The notes beneath the pieces are model-generated. The model made no database searches, was not told the DNA's origin, and saw only the letters and a program-made list of their open reading frames with translations. A stretch of DNA of 64,000 bases from Actinomadura sp. DC4 (GTDB taxonomy: Bacteria; Actinomycetota; Actinomycetes; Streptosporangiales; Streptosporangiaceae): assembly GCF_030406325.1 (NCBI RefSeq), contig NZ_JAUEQY010000027.1:1-64000 (forward strand). The letters are read 5' to 3'. Shown here piece after piece: positions 53,465-62,094 of this stretch; within the stretch, counting starts at the first letter, position 1, and each line of letters starts with the position of its first letter. Both the position numbers and the translations under genes were made by a program.

Positions 53465-54777
53465 CCGGTCTCGTCCTCCTCGCCGCCCTGGTCCTGGCCG
53501 TCGTCGCCGAACGGCGCGACTGGGCACCGTCCGCGAGGACGGCGCTGCTGACCGGCGCCGTCCTGCGCCTCGCCCTGGTCCTGCTGACGGCCGGCGACCC
53601 GGCACAGCCCTACGACTTCGCCCACGACTTCCGGCAGACCGCGGAGAACATCCTCACCGGGCACGATCCGGTGCTGAGCATCCGCGAGGGCGGCTGGCAC
53701 TTCCTGCCACTGATGGCCTACCTTTTCGCCGGGGCGCTGCGCCTGGGCGAGCTGCTCGGCGTCTCCTGGGGCGTCATGGGCCGGCTGGTCACGGTCACGG
53801 CCGACCTCGTGCTCGTCCCACTGGTGGGGCGGCTCGCGCCCGAGCGGCGGGCGCTGCGCCGCTTCCAGTACGCCTGCGCGCCGCTCGCCCTGATGATCAG
53901 CGGCATCCACGGCCAGATCGAGCCGGTCGCGCTGGCCTTCGGCGTGGCCGCGCTCCTGGCCGCACGACGGCACCGCCCCGGAGCGGCCGGGCTGCTGCTC
54001 GGCCTGGCCGTCACGGCGGGGAGCTGGCCCGTGCTCCTGGCCCCCGGCGTGCTGGTCGCGCTCGGCACGGCCCGCCGCCGGCTCGCCGCGCTGGTGCCGG
54101 CCGTCGCCGTCCCCGCCGTGTTCTTCCTGACCACACCGCTGGTCGTCGGCGAGAGCCCGCGGTTCCTGACGCCGGCCGCCAAGGAGCTGCTCTCCACCCG
54201 CCCGGTCGTCGGCGACTGGGGCTGGACTCCGTGGTTCACCGGCGGCGCCGAGGCCCTCTCCCCGGCGCTCGCCAAGGCCGGCACCGTGCTGCTGGTCCTC
54301 GGCCTGCTCGCCGCCGGCTACGTGTGGCGGCGCGCCGAACCCGCCGACCTGACGATGGCCCTGCTCATGGCGTTCTTGCTGGTCACCGCGCGGTTCGGCA
54401 GTCAGTACCTCGTCTGGGCACTGCCGTACCTCATCGCCCGCCCGACCAGGCGCGCCTGGCCCGCGATGGTGGCGATGAGCCTGTGGGCCGCCTTCGGCTA
54501 CCTCCACATGATGCGCCTGAGCCACGACGGCTGGGTCGACGTGCACGCCTGGTGGTCCTGCTCCTCGGCCGTGGTCGTCCTCCTGATCCTCTGGGCACTG
54601 CCGTGGTCCCGCCGCGCGCCCGCGTCCGGGGAGTGCGGCCCGCCGCGGTCCGAGGACCGCGGCGGGCCTCCTCTCACGAGGTCAGCGCCCGGCCGGTCAG
54701 ACACATCCACGCGTCGAGCCTGGACTCCTTCACCTCGACCCGGACCCGGCGGAATCCGTCCGCGTCACCGTGCTTGA
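53461..54777 (+). CDS. GT-C fold polyprenyl-phosphate glycosyltransferase (putative)
   Basis: A 438-residue polytopic protein with about ten membrane helices. An early loop has YDFAHDFRQTAENILTGHDP, whose acidic residues suit the GT-C catalytic loop, then SGIHGQIEPVALAFG. It probably uses a lipid-linked sugar flipped by the GtrA protein and adds it to an envelope glycan or protein. The last 50 residues are non-hydrophobic and run through a strong terminator hairpin into the 3' end of the opposite gene, so the natural stop may have been lost. It overlaps GtrA by 4 nt. Confidence 0.78.
   Translation: MTGLVLLAALVLAVVAERRDWAPSARTALLTGAVLRLALVLLTAGDPAQPYDFAHDFRQTAENILTGHDPVLSIREGGWHFLPLMAYLFAGALRLGELLGVSWGVMGRLVTVTADLVLVPLVGRLAPERRALRRFQYACAPLALMISGIHGQIEPVALAFGVAALLAARRHRPGAAGLLLGLAVTAGSWPVLLAPGVLVALGTARRRLAALVPAVAVPAVFFLTTPLVVGESPRFLTPAAKELLSTRPVVGDWGWTPWFTGGAEALSPALAKAGTVLLVLGLLAAGYVWRRAEPADLTMALLMAFLLVTARFGSQYLVWALPYLIARPTRRAWPAMVAMSLWAAFGYLHMMRLSHDGWVDVHAWWSCSSAVVVLLILWALPWSRRAPASGECGPPRSEDRGGPPLTRSAPGRSDTSTRRAWTPSPRPGPGGIRPRHRA
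54637..54668. terminator. Bidirectional terminator inside the 3' end of the GT-C gene
   Basis: GGCCCGCCGCGGTCC (54637-54651) pairs with GGACCGCGGCGGGCC (54654-54668), a 15-bp perfect stem. It lies just past the minus-strand stop at 54674 and within the plus-strand reading frame. Confidence 0.7.
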
Positions 54778-56026
54778 CGACGCTCTCCCAGACGAACGTG
54801 GAGACGATGACCCCCAGGTTCGCCGCCGTCTCGGCGAGAGTGCGCTTCAGGACCGGGGCGTCGAGCAGCCGTGCCGCGCAGATGATCGCCTCACCGGAGA
54901 GCCCCATGACGTCCGTGACCACCGGTCCGACGTGGACGGCGAGCCGGAGCTGGATACGTACGGGCTCGCTCGACCGGCGGTTGTGGCGCCTCAGCGCCAC
55001 GGCGAGTCGGCCGGGCAGGCCGTCCAGGACGGCCGTCGTGGGGATGCGGGGCGGCACGATGATCAGCAGGCCGTCCCCGCGGTCCTCCCAGTGGCAGGAC
55101 TCCCACGAGATCCCCGCGTCCTCGAACGCGGCGCGGGTCATGTCGAACAGCTCCCGCCGGACGATCCGGCGGTCCTCGTCGTTGCGCACCTCGGCGCCGA
55201 ACCCCGCGACGTCGGTGAAGACGATGGTGCAGTTCTCCCCGTTGAACGACTCGCCGCCCGCTCCGGCCGGACCCTCGTGCGCCCGCCGCTCGGGGTGCGG
55301 AACGTGCTGCGGCGTGGTGAGCCGTTCGTAGACCTGGCCCTCCACGATGTCGAGGACGCGAGGGTAGGCGCCGACGAACTCGGCGAAGTCCTCGGTCCGA
55401 ACGACGTAGGCCCGTACGGTCTCCAGCGCGATCACGCTCGCGGAGCGCAGGTTCACCTGCAGCGCCGCACGCTCGCCGACCAGCTGTCCGGGCCCGCGCT
55501 CGGCGATGAGCCACTTCGCGCGCCCCGCGCCGACGCAGATCTTGGTCCAGCCCGACCGGATCAGGATGACGTGGTCGGCCGTCTCCCCCTCGCGGAACAG
55601 AGTCGCTCCCCGGGCGAAGCTGCGTTCGCGCGCCATCGACACGAACGCCTCCTTCTCGGCCTCGTCGAGCGAGGACCAGAAGGACGTGGTGGTGGACGGC
55701 GGCGTGCCCTCGTCGCGCGGGCTCTCGAACGGCGTCAGCCGTACGACGGCATGGGCGGCGCAGGCGGCGATGATCACGGCGGCGGCGATGGCCAGGCCGG
55801 CGACACCCGCCAGGATGCAGCATCCGAGCAGCGCGCCGGTGACGATCAGCAGGCCACCCAGAGTGGTGGCCGGGGAAACCGGCCGGGCGGCCGGTCCCGG
55901 GCGGTGCTTTCGCTCGACGGTAAAACGCGGGATGGCTGAGAATATCGACTGACGCCCCTGAGACAGTGCGTCGAAAGTTTCGCCGACAGTGTTACTGCTG
56001 GTTCGAACGGAGTAATGCCTAGGCAT
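54674..56026 (-). CDS. Membrane protein with cNMP-binding and nucleotidyl-cyclase-like domains
   Basis: A 450-residue protein. Two membrane segments lie near residues 53-95 (TLGGLLIVTGALLGCC and IAAAVIIAACAAHAVV). A Crp-like cyclic-nucleotide-binding domain follows (about 118-235: LFREGETADHVILIRSG, GQLVGERAALQ). A class III cyclase-like domain spans about 260-435, with TIVFTDVAGFG and WEDRGDGLLIIVPP. The first metal Asp of FTDV is present. Whether it cyclises ATP/GTP or is a degenerate receptor cannot be told. The ATG at 56026 follows AGGGGA. Confidence 0.8.
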   Translation of the reverse strand: MPRHYSVRTSSNTVGETFDALSQGRQSIFSAIPRFTVERKHRPGPAARPVSPATTLGGLLIVTGALLGCCILAGVAGLAIAAAVIIAACAAHAVVRLTPFESPRDEGTPPSTTTSFWSSLDEAEKEAFVSMARERSFARGATLFREGETADHVILIRSGWTKICVGAGRAKWLIAERGPGQLVGERAALQVNLRSASVIALETVRAYVVRTEDFAEFVGAYPRVLDIVEGQVYERLTTPQHVPHPERRAHEGPAGAGGESFNGENCTIVFTDVAGFGAEVRNDEDRRIVRRELFDMTRAAFEDAGISWESCHWEDRGDGLLIIVPPRIPTTAVLDGLPGRLAVALRRHNRRSSEPVRIQLRLAVHVGPVVTDVMGLSGEAIICAARLLDAPVLKRTLAETAANLGVIVSTFVWESVVKHGDADGFRRVRVEVKESRLDAWMCLTGRALTS

Positions 56027-56133
56027 CGCTTATCCCCTGAGTGTTCGAAACGTGTCGAGCCGCGGCGTCGGACGCCGATCTACGGCGTTATTGCAGGTCT
56101 CAGTGATCGCGGATGTCCAAAGGTAATAGCCCC

Positions 56134-56162
56134 TTGGTGCGCACCCTGTTCGCGGCTAGACT
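56134..56162 (+). promoter_or_regulatory. Sigma-70-type promoter
   Basis: TTGGTG, exactly 17 nt, TAGACT. This is a close match to the housekeeping -35/-10 pattern, with no gene directly downstream. Confidence 0.55.
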
Positions 56163-56168
56163 TGGGGG

Positions 56169-56396
56169 AGTCCGTCAGGACGTTTTTCCTGGTCAGCGTA
56201 GACGTGGAGCGAGTTACCGCGCTTTCGTACGTCGCACGCAGCCGTGCCGGCGAGAAGCACTCTTCCGAGTGTCCGTCGCCATTGCGGCAAGATCCTGGAT
56301 TAGTCGTCCTGCGGTCTGGATGGGGTCGCCCCTTCTTCCGCGGTCCATGTGGCTGGTGACCGAGTGACCGGGGAAGGTCGGGCGACCTCGTTTTTT
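56169..56396 (+). ncRNA. Candidate small RNA or attenuated leader (about 230 nt)
   Basis: The interval runs from about 7 nt past the TAGACT box to the T6 run. It contains several local inverted repeats and no conserved reading frame; open frames of 84-114 codons exist in two phases but show no family features. It could be a free small RNA or a leader that terminates before the XRE gene. Confidence 0.4.
56375..56396 (+). terminator. Intrinsic terminator with T6 run
   Basis: AGGTCG (56375-56380), GG, CGACCT (56383-56388), CG and TTTTTT (56391-56396). It is one of the few U-tract terminators in this GC-rich window. Confidence 0.65.
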
Positions 56397-56807
56397 GTTG
56401 TGCGAGTGTCTTTTCCTCGTGCCGATCGTCACGGCCTCCCGCATTTCGGTACGGCTTTTAATCAGTTAGGCGCTGACCGAAGAGAGCGCCGCCCCGTCTT
56501 GCCGCCCCACCCCGGCTTCGGTGACTCTCGGTCAGGAATATTTGAGCCTAACATGGTACTTCGTAACGTGCTAGCACGAGATGGTGCACTATGACACCTT
56601 GCACATTAGATGTTTTACGCGAGCGAGCACAGGGGGAACCGGCCGTCGGCCACCTGTCCACCTGCGACCTGTCGGGCAGGGCTCGCCGAACGCGCCGACG
56701 CCCCGGCGAGGGCTGTTCTGTGGACCGATGGTATCCACTAGAATGCCATGACGCATTTCGCTGGGAATCATCTTGACCGCTTTGACTACGGAGTGTAAGG
56801 AATTATC

Positions 56808-57680
56808 ATGGCCACCGACCAGGGACCAGTCGTCCAGAGTGCCCTACTCCGTAGTGATCTGACGCGTCTACGCAAGGAGAAGCGGCTGACCCAGGAGATG
56901 GTCGCGAGAGAGCTGGAGTGGTCCCCGTCGAAGCTGATCCGGGTCGAGGGCGGACGCAGTGCGATCACAAAAACCGACCTTGACGCGCTGCTCACGCACT
57001 ACGAGGTCACCTCGGCGGACCAGCGCGAACGCCTTCACACGCTCAACCGAGGTGCACGCGAGGCGGCCTGGTGGTCCAAGTACAGAGGCGAGATCTCCGT
57101 GCCGTACCTGAGTTTCGTCGGGTACGAGGCCGGGGCGGCGTTCGTCCGCCAGTTTCAGGGGGCGGTCATTCCCGGCCTGCTCCAGACGCTGGAGTACGCC
57201 GAGGTGCTCACCTCTGGCAGCGTGGACCCCATGCGGGTCGCCCCGGTGGTCAAGCTGCGCATGGAACGCCAGGTCGAGCTCGCCAAGCGCGCCAACCCTC
57301 CGCGCCAGTACTACGTCGTCGACGAGGCGGCGATCCGGCGGCATGTCGGGATCAAGAAGGATCCGTCGGTCATGCCCGATCAGCTGCGGCACGTCGTCGA
57401 CGTCGTGGAGCGGGACGAGCGCGTCAGCTTCCGGGTGATCCCTTTCAGTGCCGGCGCGCACATGGGGATGCTGGGTTCGTTCACGCTGCTGGAGTTCGAC
57501 GGAGACCTCCCGGACGTCCTCCACCTCGAGCGGCGGGGAGAGTCGGAGAATCTCGTGACCGGCGAGGACCCGCAGATCGTGGAGTGCGCCGACGCCTTCG
57601 AGTCCATGCTCGGCGAAGAGGCGCTCTCCGACGAGGAGTCGTTGGAGTTCGTCCGCTCCGTGGCGGAGGAGATGTCATGA
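56808..57680 (+). CDS. XRE-family regulator with DUF5753 domain
   Basis: A 290-residue protein. The N-terminal helix-turn-helix (about 12-70) contains LRSDLTRLRKEKRLTQEMVA and ELEWSPSKLIRVEGG. The C-terminal DUF5753 (about 95-280) contains FQGAVIPGLLQTLEYAEVL and MERQVELAKRANPPRQYYVV. Such proteins in actinomycetes usually precede a small DUF397 partner and are treated as antitoxin-like regulators. Here the expected partner is absent and only a 12-codon frame overlaps the stop. The ribosome site is AAGGAAT. Confidence 0.9.
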   Translation: MATDQGPVVQSALLRSDLTRLRKEKRLTQEMVARELEWSPSKLIRVEGGRSAITKTDLDALLTHYEVTSADQRERLHTLNRGAREAAWWSKYRGEISVPYLSFVGYEAGAAFVRQFQGAVIPGLLQTLEYAEVLTSGSVDPMRVAPVVKLRMERQVELAKRANPPRQYYVVDEAAIRRHVGIKKDPSVMPDQLRHVVDVVERDERVSFRVIPFSAGAHMGMLGSFTLLEFDGDLPDVLHLERRGESENLVTGEDPQIVECADAFESMLGEEALSDEESLEFVRSVAEEMS

Positions 57681-57715
57681 TTTATCGCCTGTCGTCATTT
57701 GCATTTTCCGGCTGA
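57677..57715 (+). CDS. 12-codon open frame coupled to the XRE gene (possible DUF397 remnant)
   Basis: ATG overlaps the XRE stop (ATGA) and encodes MIYRLSSFAFSG before TGA. The spacing is what a DUF397 partner would have, but the peptide does not resemble one. It may be a relic after loss of the partner or a chance frame. Confidence 0.2.
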   Translation: MIYRLSSFAFSG

Positions 57716-58136
57716 TCGAAAACCTCCGACGGCCCAGGCCGGCCCGGTGATCAACGTGATCTTGTGATCATCTGTGGGTCGGCTAAAGCCCAGCCGTTAC
57801 ACTCATGTTCGGGGAAATATCCCGACTGAGGTGTTTCCCCGGGCAACCGCGTAGTTCTTCGCCGAAGACCTCGCGTGGTGGCTGCGGCGAATGGAGGCTC
57901 GTCGGATGGCTGTTCAGTCGAACTGGTATCTCGCGATCACCTGGCGTAAGAGCACTTTCTCCGGGGAAAGTGCCGACTGTGTGCAGGTCGCGCGGTACGA
58001 ACGACCTGCCCCGGCCGGTTCCCCGCGTGAGGACTTCGGGCCGGAGGCTCAGTCGCCTGAGAGTTAGTGCGTTTCTCTGAACGGAGGATCGGTAGCGTTC
58101 TGTCAGTCAACGCATAATGTTTCTTGACCAGATAGG
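57716..58136. other. 421-nt spacer between the XRE and GT2 genes
   Basis: No supported gene. GTGATC occurs three times at 57747, 57756 and 57764, which could be part of a small operator. Short open frames here lack codon bias. Confidence 0.4.
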
Positions 58137-58895
58137 TCAGGACGCTCGGTGGGGGCGCTCGCGCCACCAGGTGCCCGCGACCACGCGGGTGTAGCGCCAG
58201 CCGTACAGCACGTTGTGGCCCTTCTTGCTCTCCCCGGCCGTACGGCGCAGCATCGAGCCCGGCACCTCCAGCACCCGGTGACCGCGGGCGATGACGCCGA
58301 TGAGGAGTTCGGCCGACTGGTACTGCGGCTGGCGCAGCCGGACCTCGCCGGTGATCCCGGCGCGCATCGCGCGCAGGCCGAAGGACGTGTCGGTGACCCG
58401 CTGCCCGCTCAGCCGGCTCATCACCCACGCGAACACACGGACACCCAGATGGCGGACGAGGTCGTCGGTCTCCTGGTGCCCGAGCCGCCGCGAACCGGTG
58501 ACGAAGTCGGCCTCGCCCCGTACGACGGGGGAGAGGACCGCCGGGATCTCGGCCGGGTCGTACTGCCCGTCGGCGTCGATGGTGACGATGTAGGACGCGC
58601 CCGTCGCGCGCGCCAGGGAGTAGCCGAGCCGTAGTGCCGCGCCCTGCCCCCGGTTGACCGGCACGTCGCAGACCAGGGCGCCGTGCTTGCGCGCGACGGC
58701 CGCCGTGTCGTCGTCCGAACCGTCCACGACCACGATCGTGCACGCCGGGAGCCCGCACAGCGTGGCCGGGATCGCGCCGACGACGTCGCCGATGCTGCCC
58801 TCCTCACGGTAGGCCGCCATGATCACGGCGACCGGGGCCAGCGACGTGCCGTACTCGGCGGTGAACTCCTGCCGCGCCCGCTCGTCCACGTTCAT
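58137..58895 (-). CDS. GT2 family glycosyltransferase (DPM1/DPG synthase-like)
   Basis: A 252-residue GT-A enzyme. Nucleotide-binding AVIMAAYREEGSIGDVV and VVVDGSDDDT, the metal-binding DADGQYDPAEIP, and SRRLGHQETDDLVRHLGVRV. The C-terminal part has TDTSFGLRAMRAG. It resembles polyprenyl-phosphate sugar synthases, lacking C-terminal membrane helices. It probably makes a lipid-linked sugar. ATG 58895 overlaps the epimerase stop (ATGA), so both act in one pathway, possibly supplying substrate for the GtrA/GT-C pair. Confidence 0.85.
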   Translation of the reverse strand: MNVDERARQEFTAEYGTSLAPVAVIMAAYREEGSIGDVVGAIPATLCGLPACTIVVVDGSDDDTAAVARKHGALVCDVPVNRGQGAALRLGYSLARATGASYIVTIDADGQYDPAEIPAVLSPVVRGEADFVTGSRRLGHQETDDLVRHLGVRVFAWVMSRLSGQRVTDTSFGLRAMRAGITGEVRLRQPQYQSAELLIGVIARGHRVLEVPGSMLRRTAGESKKGHNVLYGWRYTRVVAGTWWRERPHRAS

Positions 58896-59800
58896 CGGAC
58901 CGTCCCCGGCGCGAACTCCGGCCACGCGGTGGCGAGCCCCGAGGCGAGCGTGTGCCGGGGGGAGTAGCCGAGCGCGCGGGCGGCGGAGATGTCCAGGACG
59001 ACGGCCGGCATCTCGCCCGGTTCGGCGGGCACGTGGGAGACCGGGATCGGCGCGCCGGTGACCGTACGGGCCGCCTCCACCAGGTCGTTCACCGACTTCG
59101 ACCGGCCGGAGCCGACGACCAGCGGGCCGCCGTGCCCGGTGCGCAGCGCGAGCAGGATCGCCTGCACCACGTCGTCCACGTGCACGTAGTCGCGCAGCTG
59201 GGTGCCGTCGCCGTAGATCTGCACGCCGCGGCCCTCGGCGGCGGCCCGCATCAGCCGCGGGACGAAGCTGTCCTTGTGCGCCATGCCGGGCCCGTACACG
59301 TTGGCGAACCGCAGTGCCGCCCCGGTCAGCCCGTAGCTCGCGGAGTAGCCGCTGAGCAGCATCTCCGCCGCCGCCTTGGTCGAGCCGTACGGCGTCAGCG
59401 GCCGCAGCGGGACGTCCTCGCCGATGGGCCGCGCGTCGACGTCACCGGTCACCGCGTTGGTGGAGGCGAGGAGGAAACGCCCGGTGCCGTGGCGGCGGGC
59501 GAGTTCGAGGAGGCCGGCCGTGACCTCGACGTTCATCCGGTGTGTACCGACCGGATCGTCCATGGACCGCAGCACCGAGGTCACCGCGGCGAGATGAACG
59601 ATCACCTCGGTCTCGCCGGTGACGGCGGCGTCACGTACGGTGGGATCGGTGAGGTCACCGGCCACGGTCCGCACCCGCGGGTCCGGAAACTCCCGGTGGT
59701 CGGCCACGGTGACCGTCGCGCCCTCATCCAGCAACGCACGCACCAGGCGGCTGCCGATGAACCCCGAGCCCCCGGTCACCAGCGTCCGTGTTCCCCGCAC
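58892..59800 (-). CDS. NAD-dependent nucleotide-sugar epimerase/dehydratase
   Basis: A 302-residue extended SDR. Rossmann motif TLVTGGSGFIGSRLVRALL near the N terminus. VIVHLAAVTSV, LLASTNAVTG, and catalytic Tyr-Lys in TPYGSTKAAAE. RFANVYGPGM and GDGTQLRDYVHVDDVV are typical of UDP-glucose 4-epimerase relatives. GTG 59800 is chosen because GGAGGAGG lies just upstream; GTG 59818 is possible. It is coupled to the GT2 gene. Confidence 0.86.
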   Translation of the reverse strand: MRGTRTLVTGGSGFIGSRLVRALLDEGATVTVADHREFPDPRVRTVAGDLTDPTVRDAAVTGETEVIVHLAAVTSVLRSMDDPVGTHRMNVEVTAGLLELARRHGTGRFLLASTNAVTGDVDARPIGEDVPLRPLTPYGSTKAAAEMLLSGYSASYGLTGAALRFANVYGPGMAHKDSFVPRLMRAAAEGRGVQIYGDGTQLRDYVHVDDVVQAILLALRTGHGGPLVVGSGRSKSVNDLVEAARTVTGAPIPVSHVPAEPGEMPAVVLDISAARALGYSPRHTLASGLATAWPEFAPGTVR

Positions 59801-59953
59801 GCGGTCCTCCTCCGTCACTCGCTCCACCCCCGGATCGCAGCAACGGTATCCGAACCGCTCGCCGCGACCTGATCGAGACATTCGTTTGGCTTAACAACGG
59901 ATCTGGAGGGCAAGAGAGGGGCGCATCGGTACAAACGAACAGGAGTTCGCGAT

Positions 59954-60220
59954 ATGCATGTCACCGGGATCGTCATGGCGATCATCATTGGTCTCATCAT
60001 CGGCGTACTTGGCCGCCTCGTCGTGCCGGGCCGCCAGAGCATTCCGATCTGGCTGACGATCGTCATCGGTATCGTCGCCGCGCTCATCGGTACCGCCATC
60101 GCGGGCGCCCTCGACGTGGCCGACACCAAGGGCATCGACTGGATCGAACTGCTCATCCAGGTGGTCGTCGCCGGAGTCGGAGTCTCGCTCGCGGCGGGCC
60201 TCTATGGCAGAAGAAGGTAA
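59954..60220 (+). CDS. GlsB/YeaQ/YmgE family membrane protein
   Basis: An 88-residue protein with three membrane helices: IVMAIIIGLIIGVLGRLVVP (with the conserved GRLVVPG turn), WLTIVIGIVAALIGTAIAG and VVVAGVGVSLAAGLYG. It matches the transglycosylase-associated/GlsB family linked to stress. It overlaps the following acyltransferase gene by 17 nt. Confidence 0.88.
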   Translation: MHVTGIVMAIIIGLIIGVLGRLVVPGRQSIPIWLTIVIGIVAALIGTAIAGALDVADTKGIDWIELLIQVVVAGVGVSLAAGLYGRRR

Positions 60221-61301
60221 ACAGGCCGCTGACGGCCCGGAGCCCGATCCCGGCTCCGGGCCCGCGCCGGGCGCCGACTCCACGTCGGAGCCCGGCGCTC
60301 GCTCGGTTCCGGAGCGCGACCCCTACTTCGACAACGCGAAGTTCCTGGCCGTCGCGCTCGTGGTGGTCGGCCACGCCTGGGAGCCGCTGCGGAGCGCCGC
60401 CGTCGGCGGACGGGCGCTGGGGGCGGCGCAGTCGTTCATCTACGCGTTCCACCTGCCGGTCTTCATCGTCATGTGCGGATATTTCTCCCGCGGTTTCAGC
60501 CGCTCGCGAGACCGGACCCGCAAGCTCGTGGCCGCGATCGTGGTCCCATACGTGATCTTCAGCGTCACCTACGTCGTCTACACCGAACTGCTCGCGGGCC
60601 GTCACATGACCTGGGACCCGCTGGAGCCGTACTACCTGACCTGGTTCCTGCCGGCGCTGCTGGCCTGGCGGCTGTCGGTGCCGCTGTGGCAGCAACTGCG
60701 CCTGCCGGCGGCGGCGGCGCTGGCCGTCCTCATCTGGCTCTTCGCCGGTTTCGTCACGCTTCCGCGCATGCTGGACGTGGTCCAGGTGCTGTCGTTCCTG
60801 CCGTTCTTCGTCGCCGGCCTGGTCCTGAGTCCGCGCCACTTCGCGCTGCTGCGGAGGCCGGCCGCCCGTGTCGCGGGCGCCGTCGTCCTGGTGGCCGGGC
60901 TGATCGCCGCGTACGGGCTGGAGACCTTCGTCGACCCGGAATGGGTGCACTGGCGGCGCAGCTTCGCCCAGCTCGGCGTCGGCGCGCCGTCCGGGGTCGG
61001 CTTCCGCGTCCTGGCCCTGGCCGCGGCGGTGGTGCTGACCACGGCCTTCCTGGCGGTGGTCCCCGCCCGGCGCACGTGGTTCAGCGGGCTCGGCGCGGCC
61101 TCGATGTACGCCTACCTGCTGCACGGCTTCGTGACGCTGTTCCTGTCCTACCAGGACTGGTACTACCGGATCTCCGGCTGGGAGGTGCCGGCGCTGACGC
61201 TCGGCTGCGTCGCGCTCGCGGTGGCCCTGATGACCACCCCGGTACGCTTGGCGTTCCACTGGGCGGTGGAGCCCCGCCTCGGCTGGCTGTTCAAGCCCTG
61301 A
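60204..61301 (+). CDS. Acyltransferase 3 family membrane protein
   Basis: A 365-residue protein. The disordered Pro/Glu-rich N terminus (about 1-35) is followed by PYFDNAKFLAVALVVVGHAW (the H of the acyltransferase motif near residue 53) and roughly ten membrane helices. FIYAFHLPVFIVMCGYFSRG is the second family motif. Such enzymes O-acylate envelope sugars or antibiotics. The start overlaps the GlsB gene by 17 nt, so it is likely cotranscribed. The substrate is unknown. Confidence 0.88.
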   Translation: MAEEGKQAADGPEPDPGSGPAPGADSTSEPGARSVPERDPYFDNAKFLAVALVVVGHAWEPLRSAAVGGRALGAAQSFIYAFHLPVFIVMCGYFSRGFSRSRDRTRKLVAAIVVPYVIFSVTYVVYTELLAGRHMTWDPLEPYYLTWFLPALLAWRLSVPLWQQLRLPAAAALAVLIWLFAGFVTLPRMLDVVQVLSFLPFFVAGLVLSPRHFALLRRPAARVAGAVVLVAGLIAAYGLETFVDPEWVHWRRSFAQLGVGAPSGVGFRVLALAAAVVLTTAFLAVVPARRTWFSGLGAASMYAYLLHGFVTLFLSYQDWYYRISGWEVPALTLGCVALAVALMTTPVRLAFHWAVEPRLGWLFKP

Positions 61302-61355
61302 GCCTCCGCCGGAAAGCGGCATTCCTGCCCCTGCCCTGTTCGCTTCGGGTCCGGC

Positions 61356-61937
61356 TCACCAAACGTGGGGGAGGAGCCGAGCGCGGCCTGCTGCGAACTC
61401 GCGGTATCGGTCGCCAAGGGCGGCGGTCAGTGCGTGCTCCTCGATCCGCAGACGGTGGATCAGGGCGATCAGTACCAGGACGACCGCGCCGGCGGCGCTG
61501 AGCCAGTTTCCCACCATCAGGCCAGCGCCGGCGAAGGCGAGTAGGAGACCGGTGTAGCTCGGGTGCCGCAGGACCCGATAGGGGCCGCGGGTCACGACGG
61601 GCTGGTCTTCACTGGTCTCGAGTACGACGGTGAAGTACTTCCCCAGGCTCGCGAACGACCACCAGCGCAGCAGCAGGCCGAGCCACCCGACCGCCACCCC
61701 GAGCCCGAACAGGAATACACCACCACCGATGACCGCGGTCGGAGCGACGGCCCGGCCGAGGGGCAGCAGCAGGATCCCGGCGAAGAACAACGCCCTGAAC
61801 ACGATCTCCGCCCGCAGATTGACGCGCGTCGCACCGTGACGTGACCGGACAGCCTGCACGAGTTCGCCGGCCAGGAAGGCGCCGACACTGACGAGGAAGA
61901 CGACGCGCGCCGGACTCGACAGCTCTTCGTACGGCAT
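61356..61937 (-). CDS. Isoprenylcysteine carboxyl-methyltransferase-family membrane protein
   Basis: A 193-residue protein with four to five membrane helices. The C-terminal region has TRGPYRVLRHPSYTGLLL and RIEEHALTAALGDRYREFA, the SAM-binding pattern of ICMT/phospholipid-methyltransferase proteins. The true substrate in bacteria is unknown. ATG 61937 begins the conserved part; GTG 61943 is an alternative. Convergent with the acyltransferase. Confidence 0.85.
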   Translation of the reverse strand: MPYEELSSPARVVFLVSVGAFLAGELVQAVRSRHGATRVNLRAEIVFRALFFAGILLLPLGRAVAPTAVIGGGVFLFGLGVAVGWLGLLLRWWSFASLGKYFTVVLETSEDQPVVTRGPYRVLRHPSYTGLLLAFAGAGLMVGNWLSAAGAVVLVLIALIHRLRIEEHALTAALGDRYREFAAGRARLLPHVW

Positions 61938-62027
61938 CGGCACGACGCCAGTGTCATCCACGCGTGCCACCGCGGGCAACCCGTTCGCCTGATGGCCGGG
62001 GCATCGCACCAGATCCAGACTGTTGAC

Positions 62028-62071
62028 GTAGTGTAATCGAATGACTACATTCCGTGTTGGAATGTTGTAGT
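62028..62071. promoter_or_regulatory. Inverted-repeat cluster at a divergent promoter
   Basis: GTAGT (62028-62032) and ACTAC (62044-62048) form one dyad. ACTACATTCC (62044-62053) and GGAATGTTGTAGT (62059-62071) form a longer one, with a single extra T. The overlapping sites lie between the methyltransferase-like gene and the ricin-repeat gene. Confidence 0.5.
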
Positions 62072-62094
62072 GACACAACCCCCTGGAGATGGTC

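Larger units (their letters stand above)
56027..56807. other. 781-nt spacer with a candidate short transcript
   Basis: No supported protein gene. The first half carries a promoter-terminator pair (56134-56396). The second half is AT-richer and leads into the XRE regulator, preceded by AAGGAAT. Confidence 0.5.

Noticed and set aside
57747-57769. Three GTGATC copies as a phased operator
   Set aside because: Spacings of 9 and 8 nt are uneven and the word is short, so chance is a fair explanation.
57805-58080. 91-codon open frame before the GT2 gene
   Set aside because: No codon bias, no ribosome site and no recognisable motif.
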